Shown here: positions 1-7,090 of the stretch, piece after piece
How positions within the stretch are numbered: the stretch's first letter is position 1
How the letters are laid out: each line of letters opens with the position of its first letter
From: Planctomycetota bacterium
GTDB taxonomy: Bacteria > Planctomycetota > Planctomycetia > Pirellulales > Lacipirellulaceae
NCBI GenBank assembly: GCA_029259975.1
Contig: JAJDEE010000413.1
Span: 1 to 8,206, forward strand
Length of the DNA stretch: 8,206 bases
Reading direction: 5' to 3'
The notes under the pieces: model-generated
Databases searched by the model: none
The model's input: only the letters and a program-made list of their open reading frames with translations
Told to the model about the DNA's origin: nothing
Made by a program: the position numbers and the translations under genes

Positions 1-1088
1 AGCCCCTTCCGCTGCCGGGTACTAAGCATTGGGTCGTCGGTATGCGGCTCCGCCAACAACCAACGCCGCAGCGCCGCTGGCAGCAAACCTTGCGCGCGGC
101 CGGCCAAGTTCGGCACCTCCACCAAATCGGAAAGAATATAATAGCCATCGTAACGAAGTAGCGGATTCGCATTGACCAGCAGCGTACCGACTGAGCAGAC
201 AATCACGACGCTCAGGCACCACACCTGCAGTAACCCTGGCTGCGTGTGCCACCAGCCAATCAGCGCCGCTGCGGCGATCAGAAGCTCCGCAATCATCCCC
301 GCCGCCGACACGGCGATTCGCTGCCACTTGCTCGGCAGCCGCCACACATCGGTCACATCGCAATACAAACAGGGCACCATCGCCAGCAGCAACACACCGA
401 TCTCATGACACCGCCCGCCAAAATGCTGGCACGTCACTGCATGTGCCAACTCATGTATCACTTTGACGACGACGATCGTCGTCAGCCACAGCAGCCAGTA
501 ACGAGGCTGCGAAAGCTCCACAAGGCCCGGCAACCTCACAACAACCTCGCGCCAGTGTCCCAGCAAAATGGAGATTGCGTAGGCCAAGACGGCAAGCGTG
601 ATCATTAGCATGGGCAGCGAATAAGCCCAACGCACACGCCGGTGCAGTCCATCGATGATTCGTGTCGCGTCGATACTTCCCAACCGAAACGACAACACCT
701 TTAGTAGGCTCTGCCAGCGTTCTGTCCGTCGTCGGCGCTCGCCGCGTTTGCGTAGTTCGGCGCCTTGCCCCGGTGCTTCGCTCAACAGCAACCCTTGGCT
801 ATGCAACTGATTCACGCCCTGCTGCAACTGTTGCGGGGTAATCTGCCGCGGCGCGAATCGCTGTTGAAATGCTTGTTGCAAACCTTTCAACGAAACAAGC
901 TGCTTGAGCTGGTCGAACAGAAAAAACTCTTCCGCCGTCAGATAAAACAGCTCCAAAGTCAGCGGATCTTTCAGCACGTAGCCCGTCTGCCCCGAAAATT
1001 GGACAGGCACCAGCTGCACATCCCCCCGCGCGCGTAGCACCAGCGGTCGGTCCACAGCAGCGAGTTGGTGAGATTTGTCGGCATTCAT
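1..1088 (-). CDS. PqqD-like/M50 (site-2 protease) membrane zinc metalloprotease, C-terminus cut by window edge
   Basis: The frame is open from an ATG at 1088 to the left edge, giving 362 residues without a stop. Residues about 25-105 resemble a PqqD-type winged helix (GYVLKDPLTLELFYL, then a helical stretch ending in GLLL). Hydrophobic segments follow at about 155-177, 196-220, 228-246, 256-280 and 285-305. The zinc-protease motif HELAH sits at residues 212-216 (bases 441-455). A second M50 signature, NANPLLRYDGYY, covers residues 306-317, with D314 as the expected third zinc ligand. A Cys-Tyr-Cys-Asp segment at 241-244 followed by a Trp-rich loop is also typical of this branch. Known: M50 enzymes cleave substrates within or beside the inner membrane, and PqqD-like domains bind leader peptides in peptide-modification pathways. 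Inferred: it acts with the adaptors upstream, possibly on an exported peptide. The ATG overlaps the TGA of the preceding gene (ATGA), implying translational coupling. Family members I recall carry a C-terminal adaptor-like region, which would lie beyond the edge. Confidence 0.88.
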   Translation of the reverse strand, partial: MNADKSHQLAAVDRPLVLRARGDVQLVPVQFSGQTGYVLKDPLTLELFYLTAEEFFLFDQLKQLVSLKGLQQAFQQRFAPRQITPQQLQQGVNQLHSQGLLLSEAPGQGAELRKRGERRRRTERWQSLLKVLSFRLGSIDATRIIDGLHRRVRWAYSLPMLMITLAVLAYAISILLGHWREVVVRLPGLVELSQPRYWLLWLTTIVVVKVIHELAHAVTCQHFGGRCHEIGVLLLAMVPCLYCDVTDVWRLPSKWQRIAVSAAGMIAELLIAAAALIGWWHTQPGLLQVWCLSVVIVCSVGTLLVNANPLLRYDGYYILSDLVEVPNLAGRAQGLLPAALRRWLLAEPHTDDPMLSTRQRKG

Positions 1089-1963
1089 GGCTCGATTTCC
1101 AAGGCCCCCTGCTGCCCAGGTCGCAACGCGCCACCTGCGTTCGGAATCTCCGCCCAAACACGCACTTCCCGAGTGACCGGCTCCATCTCAGGGCTGACGA
1201 ATTGCAAGGTGCCTGTCACCGTATTGCCATTGGCAATGCTCAGCTTTACCTGTTTGCCAACTAGGTCTGCACTCGCTTGCTCCGCCGGCAAAAAACCTTC
1301 GGCACGCAGCTTGTCGATCGCCACCAACCGCAACACCCGCGTGCCGACTTCGACCCATTCGCCCACTCGGCCGCGTACCAATACCACTCGGCCCGCAAAA
1401 GGCGCCGTCAACTGATGCTGTTGCAACTGCAACTGAGCTGCTTCAAGTTCGGTCTGCTTGAGTCGTACGCCAAACCGCTCGAGCACAAGTTCGTGCTCAG
1501 CTTGCCGGCGCTCGAGTGTCAATTTCTCGACCGTCAATCGCTCAACATCCAGCTGCGATTGCGAAATACTCTTGGCAAACTGCTTGATCGATTCGCTCGA
1601 ACGCAGCAACTCTGCTTTGGCAACTGCTAAGGCCTTGTCGGCGTAAAGTATCGAAATCTCGTTGTTCGCTTTCGTCTCCGTCTGAGCATATTCCAGCTTT
1701 GCCCTCGCCACCGCCAACTCGGCCTGTCGCGCATCGAGCGACGCCAACAGCTGCCCCTGCTCGACCCGCTGCCCCTCAGCAACAAAAATCTTCAGCAACA
1801 CACCCGTCTGCCGGGCCGGCACCTCCGCCGCCTGCAACGGGCGCAGCACCACCGACTCGATCCGAATTGCCGGCTTTTCCTTAGCGCGTACCGGAGCGAC
1901 GCCGCTCAGCAGCGAAACAACAACCAGCAACAGATTTTCGACAAATTTTTGTTTCATCAACAT
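1085..1963 (-). CDS. Short periplasmic adaptor (HlyD/RND membrane-fusion protein) with signal peptide
   Basis: Encodes 292 residues from ATG 1963. Alternatives are ATG 1957 (290 residues, starting MKQKF) and TTG 1969; none has a strong Shine-Dalgarno sequence, so the start is uncertain by a few codons. A Sec signal peptide covers about residues 1-27 (hydrophobic NLLLVVVSLLSG, probable cleavage after VRA). The first lipoyl half-motif is at about 40-78 (GVLLKIFVAEGQRVEQGQLL). A long alpha-hairpin coiled coil rich in Leu, Glu and Gln spans about 80-183. The second lipoyl half follows at 185-218 (LTAPFAGRVVLVRGRVGEWV), then a beta-barrel to the end. Such adaptors join an inner-membrane partner to a TolC channel across the periplasm. 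At under 300 residues it is shorter than many RND adaptors and appears to lack a full membrane-proximal domain. It begins 9 bp after the GAF-adaptor gene and overlaps the M50 gene by 4 bp, so the three form one operon. Confidence 0.9.
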   Translation of the reverse strand: MLMKQKFVENLLLVVVSLLSGVAPVRAKEKPAIRIESVVLRPLQAAEVPARQTGVLLKIFVAEGQRVEQGQLLASLDARQAELAVARAKLEYAQTETKANNEISILYADKALAVAKAELLRSSESIKQFAKSISQSQLDVERLTVEKLTLERRQAEHELVLERFGVRLKQTELEAAQLQLQQHQLTAPFAGRVVLVRGRVGEWVEVGTRVLRLVAIDKLRAEGFLPAEQASADLVGKQVKLSIANGNTVTGTLQFVSPEMEPVTREVRVWAEIPNAGGALRPGQQGALEIEP

Positions 1964-1972
1964 GCCCAAGAA

Positions 1973-3988
1973 TTAAAACACCACCCAAAAATACACCGTC
2001 TCCCAAACGTCATGCAGCCAAATGTAGCCCAAAGCCCGACGACCACAAAGAATTCGTACCTGTGCATTCATCCCAGGACGTGCCAACGGAAGCGTCTCTT
2101 CGTCGACCGCAACGCGCACCTCAAACATCGGGCTGTCTTGGTCCATTCCAGCCGTGTCGAACACGGCAACCTCGCCGATCGACTTGACGTGTCCTGCGTA
2201 CGTCTGCTCGGTATCACCCGCAAGGCGAAACCGCGTAGCGAGCGCCGGGCCGTCCTCTCGCTGCGTAGCGACGACTTGCCCGATACGATCTTGCGGCAAC
2301 TCGGCCAGTAGTTGCCAACCGGCCGACGTATCCGCAACCGTAAATAGCACCTGTCCGCGCTCGACCGGGCGCGTCTGCAACAAATTCTGCACATCAAGCG
2401 TCAACACTGTCCCCGCTATCGGACTGCGTAACGTCAGCGCCTCGCGACGGCTCTCTAAAATCTCTTGCTGGCAGCGTAGGCTCGCCAATCGCTTTTCGAG
2501 CTGTTCCGCCTCCGCCGAAAGCGGCAGCTTTTCGCCGGACTCGTCTTCGCGAACCTGACGATCAGTCCTCGCGACGGCGATCGCCTCTTGCCGCTTGCGC
2601 GACGTCGCAATCTCGCCCGCCACGCGCTGTACGTCCAGCGACAACTGCGGATCGTCGAGTACCGCCAACACTTCGCCCGCCAACACTTGCTCGCCATGAG
2701 CAACTCGCACCTCCAGTACTTTTCCAGCTGCCGTGGCAAAAATATCACGTTCGACTCTCGGCCTCAACACGGCCGCTGCTTCGACCTCATAGTCGACTTT
2801 TACGAACACCAACGCCAACAAGACCGCCAGCGCCGCCACGCTCGCAACCGCCAACTTCGACAGCCCCCACTTTTCGCGCACTTCTGCCCAGCGATCGGCC
2901 CACCGCAAACAACTACGCACCGGAAATCGATCAAGTTGCCTCGCTTGCCGCAACGCCGGTTCGCACAATCCCGCTAGCTCCAAGACTCGCTGCCGCGAAA
3001 AATCGCCTTGCTCGCTAGTAAATTGCTCTGCCACCAACACCGCTGCAGAGCCAGAGGAACCCTGATCAAATTCAATCGGCACGACCACCAACCGCCGCGC
3101 TTGCGACTCATCAACATGCTGCTCAACAAGCTCTGCCAATTCCGGCGGCAAATCGAGCGACTCGCTAGACTTGTCGTCTGCATATTCAAGTGGTTCTCCC
3201 CAAGCTGCCGCAGCCGCTGCCAACAGCTGCAAACGTTTGGCCACATCCGCGCGCGATTCAACGCGATCGACCCCACTCGCCGCCAACAGCTGCCAAGTCT
3301 TGCCACGTCGCAATAAAACGTTCAGCCGATCTCCAGCAACAAAGCGACGTCCTTCGTTGACAATCTCATAGGCCGTTTGTCGTATGTCGGCCGTCTGCTG
3401 AAACCGTCGCACCAGCGCGAGCGACTGATCGTAGAATCCACGTTCGCTGCGTAACGTGCGAAGCTGCTCGTGCACATGAAATTCACTCGCCACTTGCGTG
3501 ACGGTCGTCAACAGCTCTCGCCATCCTTGCTGCACCTCGGGGCTACAGCCCGGACGCATTGACAATTCCACCACGGCATGCGCATTTGCTTCCTTCCCCG
3601 GCAAACTCGCATCATCGACCGCAGCCAAAGCAAGCACAAACGGTGTGCGATTCTCCCCATCAGCCGAGCCGTGACTGTGCGGCAACAAGATCTTCGGCTC
3701 CAAGCTCCCCACCATCGCTTGCAACAGTCCATTGTGCGCCGCCTCATCGCTAGCGGTCTCGCAATTCACTCCGCAAACGACCCGCCACTTACCACCAACT
3801 CCAGGTAGCCAAACCACCCCACCCTCGGCAGCCAACAACGTCACGCACCCCTCGAGCAGCTGCCGATAGAATTGCTGCGTCTCGATCAGCGCATGCGCCG
3901 ACTCGTGCAGCTGGACAACGAAGGCTTCCAACTGGCGCCAGTCAGCGTCGGCATCGGCAGATGAGTGGCTCGTAGTCTTCGACATCAT
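1973..3988 (-). CDS. Tandem-GAF, single-pass HlyD-family membrane-fusion protein
   Basis: Encodes 671 residues from ATG 3988; an adjacent ATG at 3985 would give 670. The frame stays open upstream to 4225, but that extension is rich in Arg, Cys and Trp, resembles no domain, and would run into the divergent gene, so I reject it. Residues about 35-172 and 195-350 look like two GAF-type sensory modules, the second clearer than the first. One transmembrane helix follows at about 378-396 (LAVASVAALAVLLALVFV). Then come a lipoyl half-motif (414-447, with GEQVLAGEVLAVL), a coiled-coil hairpin (about 448-517), the second lipoyl half (521-553, RSPIAGTVLTLDV) and a beta-barrel (about 555-650). An aromatic tail ends the protein (GYIWLHDVWE region). 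By topology the GAF pair should be cytoplasmic and the adaptor part periplasmic. This would let the exporter sense a cytoplasmic ligand, or the GAF folds may serve as docking modules. First gene of the three-gene minus-strand operon. Adaptor call firm; GAF call moderately firm. Confidence 0.88.
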   Translation of the reverse strand: MMSKTTSHSSADADADWRQLEAFVVQLHESAHALIETQQFYRQLLEGCVTLLAAEGGVVWLPGVGGKWRVVCGVNCETASDEAAHNGLLQAMVGSLEPKILLPHSHGSADGENRTPFVLALAAVDDASLPGKEANAHAVVELSMRPGCSPEVQQGWRELLTTVTQVASEFHVHEQLRTLRSERGFYDQSLALVRRFQQTADIRQTAYEIVNEGRRFVAGDRLNVLLRRGKTWQLLAASGVDRVESRADVAKRLQLLAAAAAAWGEPLEYADDKSSESLDLPPELAELVEQHVDESQARRLVVVPIEFDQGSSGSAAVLVAEQFTSEQGDFSRQRVLELAGLCEPALRQARQLDRFPVRSCLRWADRWAEVREKWGLSKLAVASVAALAVLLALVFVKVDYEVEAAAVLRPRVERDIFATAAGKVLEVRVAHGEQVLAGEVLAVLDDPQLSLDVQRVAGEIATSRKRQEAIAVARTDRQVREDESGEKLPLSAEAEQLEKRLASLRCQQEILESRREALTLRSPIAGTVLTLDVQNLLQTRPVERGQVLFTVADTSAGWQLLAELPQDRIGQVVATQREDGPALATRFRLAGDTEQTYAGHVKSIGEVAVFDTAGMDQDSPMFEVRVAVDEETLPLARPGMNAQVRILCGRRALGYIWLHDVWETVYFWVVF

Positions 3989-4197
3989 TCTTTCAGTATA
4001 TCCAAGCACTGCGACAATTCCGCCTTCGAACCAGCACCGAAACCAGAAAGCATCGCTAGCACTTCCGCTCGCGGCGACTTGGCAAGCTGCGCAAACCTTA
4101 CTGCATGTGTCGAAAATCGTGGTTCTAGCGGTTCTCCGGTGCCGAAAACGACTGCGGTACCACTCTACATTCAAATAGCCCTTAAATTCACCTGAAA
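3989..4197. promoter_or_regulatory. Divergent intergenic region between adaptor/protease operon and TolC-like gene
   Basis: This 209-bp gap separates two outward-facing genes of the export locus and must hold both promoters unless expression comes from further away. I find no convincing paired -35/-10 in either direction. On the minus strand a TATACT hexamer (3995-4000) lies only 6 bp from the ATG at 3988 and has no matching -35 box. On the plus strand a TTGGCA at 4079-4084 has no good -10 at the right distance, and TACATT at 4166-4171 has no -35. No Shine-Dalgarno sequence precedes the TolC start at 4198. No hairpin or riboswitch-like structure was recognised. Confidence 0.45.
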
Positions 4198-6375
4198 ATG
4201 CGACACGCCTTCGCACAACGACCACAGCTAGCCTTCACGACCTGCCTAATCCTGGCAGCCGCCGTGGGCTGCCGCTCGCGCTCGGCGGGCGACTTCAAAG
4301 CTTGCGCCGACGATGACTGCTATCGCGCCATTGCCACCCAAATCGAGTACCCTCAAGTCAAACAGTGCTGCGCGACCAGCAACGACTGGGCCAGCCTAGA
4401 GCCGCTTTCGCTTACCACCACCGCCGAAACCGAATACTGGGATGTTGAGCTGGAGCAAGTTGTGCAGCTCGCCCTATCGCAGTCCGAAGTCTTGCGCGAC
4501 CTCGGCGGAGCGATTTTGCAATCGCCATCGTCGGTCAACACCTATTGGAATTCCGCACTACAAGAAACCGATCCGCAGTTTGGCATCGATGCCGCGCTGA
4601 GCGCCTTCGACGCGCAGTTCTCCACTAGCATTTTTGGCGAGAAAAACGATCGCGCCATCAATAACGAATTCTTCGGTGGCGGCACACGTATCCTGAACCA
4701 AGACGCACTCGTCCTCCAGTCGCAACTCACCAAGCGCGCCGTCACCGGTACCGAGTTTACCTTCCGCCACAATGTCGAATACGACGCGAACAACGCACCT
4801 AGCAACCTGTTTCCCAGCGCGTGGAATGTCAACTTTGAATCCGAGTTTCGCCATCCGCTACTGCAAGGCAGCGGGATGCAATTCAATCGCATTGCCGGCC
4901 CCAGCCGAACTCCCGGTTTGTACGGCGGCGTGCTAATCGCTCGCGTCAACACCGACATCGAGCTAGCCGATTTCGAGCTAGCCGTTCGCAATCTTGTCAG
5001 CAATATCGAAAACGCTTACTGGGATCTCTACTTTTCCTACCGCGATCTCGACGCCAAAATCGCTGCGCGCGACGCGGCCCTCGACACTTGGCGGCGCATC
5101 CACGCTCTCTACGAAACGGGGCGCCGCGGCGGCGAAGCCGAAAAAGAGGCCCAGGCGCGCGAGCAGTTCTTTCGCTTCCAAGAAGAAGTTCAAAACGCAC
5201 TCAGCGGTCGGCTCCTCGACGGCACACGCACGGGCAACGGCAGCGGTGGTGGCACTTTTCGCGGCAACGGCGGCGTCCATGTCGCCGAGCGCCGGCTGCG
5301 TCGCATCATGGGCCTCCCGCCCACCGATGGTCGTTTGCTCCGTCCGTCTGCCGAACCGATCACCGCGCCCGTGCAATTCGATTGGGCACAAGTCACCAGC
5401 GAAACACTCATCCGCCGCGCCGAACTCCGTCGCCAACGCTTCCAAACTCGTCGCCGCGAGCTGGAATGGATTGCCAGTAAAAACCACCTGCTGCCGCGGA
5501 TCGACGCGATCGGTCGCTACCGCTGGCGCGGTTTTGGCGACGACCTACTCGACACCGACAGCAACAACCCGCCGTTCGACAACGCCGACGAAAACCTCAC
5601 CGGCGGCAATTTTCAGGAATGGCAGCTCGGTGTCGAGCTAACTGTTCCGATCGGCTATCGCCGCGCGTTTTCCGCTACCCGTAACGCCCAAATGCAACTT
5701 GCCCGCGCCCGTGCAATTTTGCGCGAGCAAGAACATCAAATCCTGCACGAGGTGTCTGGCGCTGTTGCAGAAATGCAGCGCGCTTATGTTGTCTCGCAAA
5801 CCTCGTTCAATCGTTTCGACGCGGCCCAACAACAACTGGCCGCTGTGAAGGCTGCGTTTGAAGCCGAAAAAGCACCGCTCGACTTGCTGCTCGACGCACA
5901 GCGCCGATTGGCCGACGCCCAAAGCCGTTACTTCCGCACACTGGCCGAACACGCAATCGCGGTCAAAAACGTTCACTTCGCCAAAGGCACTTTACTCGAC
6001 TACGACGGCGTCTTCCTCAGCGAAGGCGGCTGGCCCAGCCTTGCCCAACGAGACGCCGCGCGTCGCGAAAGCCGTCGCGGCCGCCAAGTGCCGCTAAACT
6101 ATGCGTCATCGCGAGCGTCCCGCGTCAGCTACGGCCCCTACGAACAACACCCCGACAAAATCCTGCCGATCGAGCAAACTGTTCCCAATACGATCGAAGC
6201 AATCGAAATCACGCCGCTCGAGCCACCCAAAGAATCGCCTTCTTCCGTCAGCACCTGGGCGCCAGAAATTCTCTCGGTCCCAATTCCTACCGCACCTACC
6301 GTCGATGCCGCCGTCCAACCAGCCTGCTACCACGCGACCGAGTTGGTTCTGCTGCCCATGCTCGCGGAAGAGTGA
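4198..6375 (+). CDS. TolC-like outer-membrane efflux lipoprotein (OEP family)
   Basis: Encodes 725 residues from ATG 4198. The N-terminus has a lipoprotein-type signal: basic start, hydrophobic core, and a lipobox-like AVGC with Cys25 as the probable lipidated residue. Two outer-membrane efflux repeats follow: roughly residues 80-340 (with SNIENAYWDLYFSYRDLDAK starting the first helical arm) and 410-602 (FQEWQLGVELTVPIGYRRAF, then long Ala/Gln/Arg-rich helices). Between them lies a Gly/Asn-rich stretch at about 345-358. After the second repeat (GTLLDYDGVFLSEGGWP) a Pro/Ser-rich tail of about 120 residues has no recognisable domain. Classical TolC/OprM proteins are about 450-500 residues, so this one is markedly enlarged at the N-terminus and tail. 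OEP proteins trimerise into a channel spanning the outer membrane and much of the periplasm. Its position opposite the two adaptor genes makes it their probable outer-membrane partner. No Shine-Dalgarno is apparent, and the next upstream feature is the divergent operon. Confidence 0.92.
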   Translation: MRHAFAQRPQLAFTTCLILAAAVGCRSRSAGDFKACADDDCYRAIATQIEYPQVKQCCATSNDWASLEPLSLTTTAETEYWDVELEQVVQLALSQSEVLRDLGGAILQSPSSVNTYWNSALQETDPQFGIDAALSAFDAQFSTSIFGEKNDRAINNEFFGGGTRILNQDALVLQSQLTKRAVTGTEFTFRHNVEYDANNAPSNLFPSAWNVNFESEFRHPLLQGSGMQFNRIAGPSRTPGLYGGVLIARVNTDIELADFELAVRNLVSNIENAYWDLYFSYRDLDAKIAARDAALDTWRRIHALYETGRRGGEAEKEAQAREQFFRFQEEVQNALSGRLLDGTRTGNGSGGGTFRGNGGVHVAERRLRRIMGLPPTDGRLLRPSAEPITAPVQFDWAQVTSETLIRRAELRRQRFQTRRRELEWIASKNHLLPRIDAIGRYRWRGFGDDLLDTDSNNPPFDNADENLTGGNFQEWQLGVELTVPIGYRRAFSATRNAQMQLARARAILREQEHQILHEVSGAVAEMQRAYVVSQTSFNRFDAAQQQLAAVKAAFEAEKAPLDLLLDAQRRLADAQSRYFRTLAEHAIAVKNVHFAKGTLLDYDGVFLSEGGWPSLAQRDAARRESRRGRQVPLNYASSRASRVSYGPYEQHPDKILPIEQTVPNTIEAIEITPLEPPKESPSSVSTWAPEILSVPIPTAPTVDAAVQPACYHATELVLLPMLAEE

Positions 6376-6391
6376 AGCAGAAGATCCCACT

Positions 6392-6775
6392 CTATTTCGG
6401 GTCATGCGAGTGAAGATGGCTGTGCAACTGTTCGACCTCTGTCGCCAAAGTTGGGACAAGCTCCGTCAGTCTGCTGGGAATATCCATGTTGCCATGAATA
6501 ACAGTCAGCAAGACAAGTGCGGTTGGCCTGACATCGAAAACCAACACATGCTTGGCCGCCGGATAGCATTGTAGCGGTTCTGGCAAGCCTTCCATCGCAC
6601 TCAAGAGTCCATGGTTTTCATGAATCAATCGCAACCGGCCTTCAATGTCCGCCAGATATTTCTTGGCTGCTCGTTTACCCCACTGCTCGATCGAATACGA
6701 TTCGATCTCGACAAGATCGGCCAACGCACGCTCGGTGAGATACAGCCTAATCTGTCTTTGCTTTTTCTTGCTCAC
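6392..6775 (-). CDS. ParE/RelE-family type II toxin
   Basis: Encodes 127 residues from a GTG at 6775 that overlaps the antitoxin stop codon by 4 bp (GTGA), which decides the start. The fold pattern matches ParE/RelE toxins: a first beta strand (RQIRLYLTERALADL), two long helices (IESYSIEQWGKRAAKKYLAD and RLRLIHENHGLL), then C-terminal strands (KHVLVFDVRPTALVLLTVIHG) and a MDIPSRL motif comparable to the conserved tail of ParE. About 25 residues continue after that motif, including a His-rich end (HSHLHSHDPK); this is longer than the roughly 95-105 residues usual in the family. ParE toxins usually inhibit DNA gyrase and RelE toxins cleave mRNA on ribosomes; the sequence alone does not tell which applies here. 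Its stop lies only 16 bp from the stop of the convergent TolC gene. Confidence 0.87.
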   Translation of the reverse strand: MSKKKQRQIRLYLTERALADLVEIESYSIEQWGKRAAKKYLADIEGRLRLIHENHGLLSAMEGLPEPLQCYPAAKHVLVFDVRPTALVLLTVIHGNMDIPSRLTELVPTLATEVEQLHSHLHSHDPK

Positions 6776-7020
6776 CTTTTTGTCTTCTTTAGCAAGCTCT
6801 GTAAATCGCCTTTGAACTCAACCGTGCGACCTGCGATGGCGTCTTGATAGCCAGCGAGAATCCCCTCGCGTATCGCTTGCGCTTCTTGCTGCAACTTACG
6901 CTGCCGCAATAGATCGCGGACAAATTCGCTGGGAGTGGCGTAAAGCGTCCCATTACCACAATTGGAATCGACAAAAGTACGCAGCTCGTCGGTCAGCGAC
7001 AGATTGAGAGTGGTCGACAT
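6772..7020 (-). CDS. ParD/CopG-like ribbon-helix-helix antitoxin
   Basis: Encodes 82 residues from ATG 7020. The N-terminal beta strand and helices (STTLNLSLTDELRTFVDSN, then ATPSEFVRDLLRQRK) fit the ribbon-helix-helix DNA-binding fold of ParD antitoxins, with the typical S/T-x-S-E-F/Y-V-R-x-L-L/I motif. The C-terminal half (about residues 43-82, Gln/Glu/Lys-rich) should be the part that wraps the toxin. A good Shine-Dalgarno and a sigma70-like promoter lie directly upstream. As first gene of the pair and translationally coupled to the toxin, it should neutralise the toxin and repress the shared promoter, as is known for ParD. Confidence 0.88.
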   Translation of the reverse strand: MSTTLNLSLTDELRTFVDSNCGNGTLYATPSEFVRDLLRQRKLQQEAQAIREGILAGYQDAIAGRTVEFKGDLQSLLKKTKR

Positions 7021-7028
7021 GGCAAATA

Positions 7029-7033
7029 CTCCT
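7029..7033 (-). promoter_or_regulatory. Shine-Dalgarno site of the antitoxin gene
   Basis: AGGAG on the minus strand, 8 bases before the ATG at 7020. It is the only strong Shine-Dalgarno sequence I saw at a gene start in this window and supports that start codon. Confidence 0.75.
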
Positions 7034-7050
7034 GGGCTAGTTCTCTATCA

Positions 7051-7078
7051 AGCATATCACGCCATTGTTTATTGTCAA
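7051..7078 (-). promoter_or_regulatory. Sigma70-like promoter of the toxin-antitoxin operon
   Basis: Minus-strand TTGACA (7073-7078, perfect consensus -35) is followed after 16 bp by TATGCT (7051-7056, four of six matches to the -10 consensus). Transcription would start near 7044, leaving a leader of about 24 nt that contains the Shine-Dalgarno site. Confidence 0.65.
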
Positions 7079-7090
7079 TATTTGCCATTG
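7061..7090. promoter_or_regulatory. Probable antitoxin operator: palindrome over the -35 box, flanked by direct repeats
   Basis: A perfect 11-bp inverted repeat, TATTGTCAATA (7070-7080), contains the -35 hexamer. It is flanked by two identical 7-bp copies of GCCATTG (7061-7067 and 7084-7090), 23 bp apart from start to start, or roughly two helical turns. ParD-type ribbon-helix-helix antitoxins are known to bind short palindromes or tandem half-sites in their own promoters, and this arrangement suits that role. Binding here would block RNA polymerase. The role is inferred from symmetry and position only. Confidence 0.5.

Noticed and set aside
246..1415. Several plus-strand ORFs of 90-120 codons (246-608, 765-1037, 1065-1415)
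   Set aside because: They lie opposite the M50 and adaptor genes, have low-complexity Arg/Gln/Pro composition and match nothing; they are shadows of the GC-rich coding strand.
2660..2695. Short imperfect tandem repeat around CCGCCAACACTT
   Set aside because: It encodes the repeated Val-Leu-Ala of the lipoyl motif (EQVLAGEVLAVL), so it follows from protein sequence and is not a DNA element.
4079..4107. TTGGCA with TGCATG as a promoter for the TolC-like gene
   Set aside because: The -10 candidate at 17 bp spacing matches the consensus poorly and the site is about 90 bp from the start codon; not enough to call.
3989..4225. Open-frame upstream extension of the GAF-adaptor gene, adding 79 residues
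   Set aside because: The added residues are rich in Arg, Cys, Trp and Phe, match no adaptor or GAF feature, and would overlap the start of the divergent TolC gene. The paired ATGs at 3988/3985 fit the family better.
4994..5641. A 215-codon plus-strand ORF inside the TolC-like gene
   Set aside because: It is a +1 shadow frame, rich in Ser/Ala/Arg, within a gene whose own frame gives clear efflux-protein motifs.
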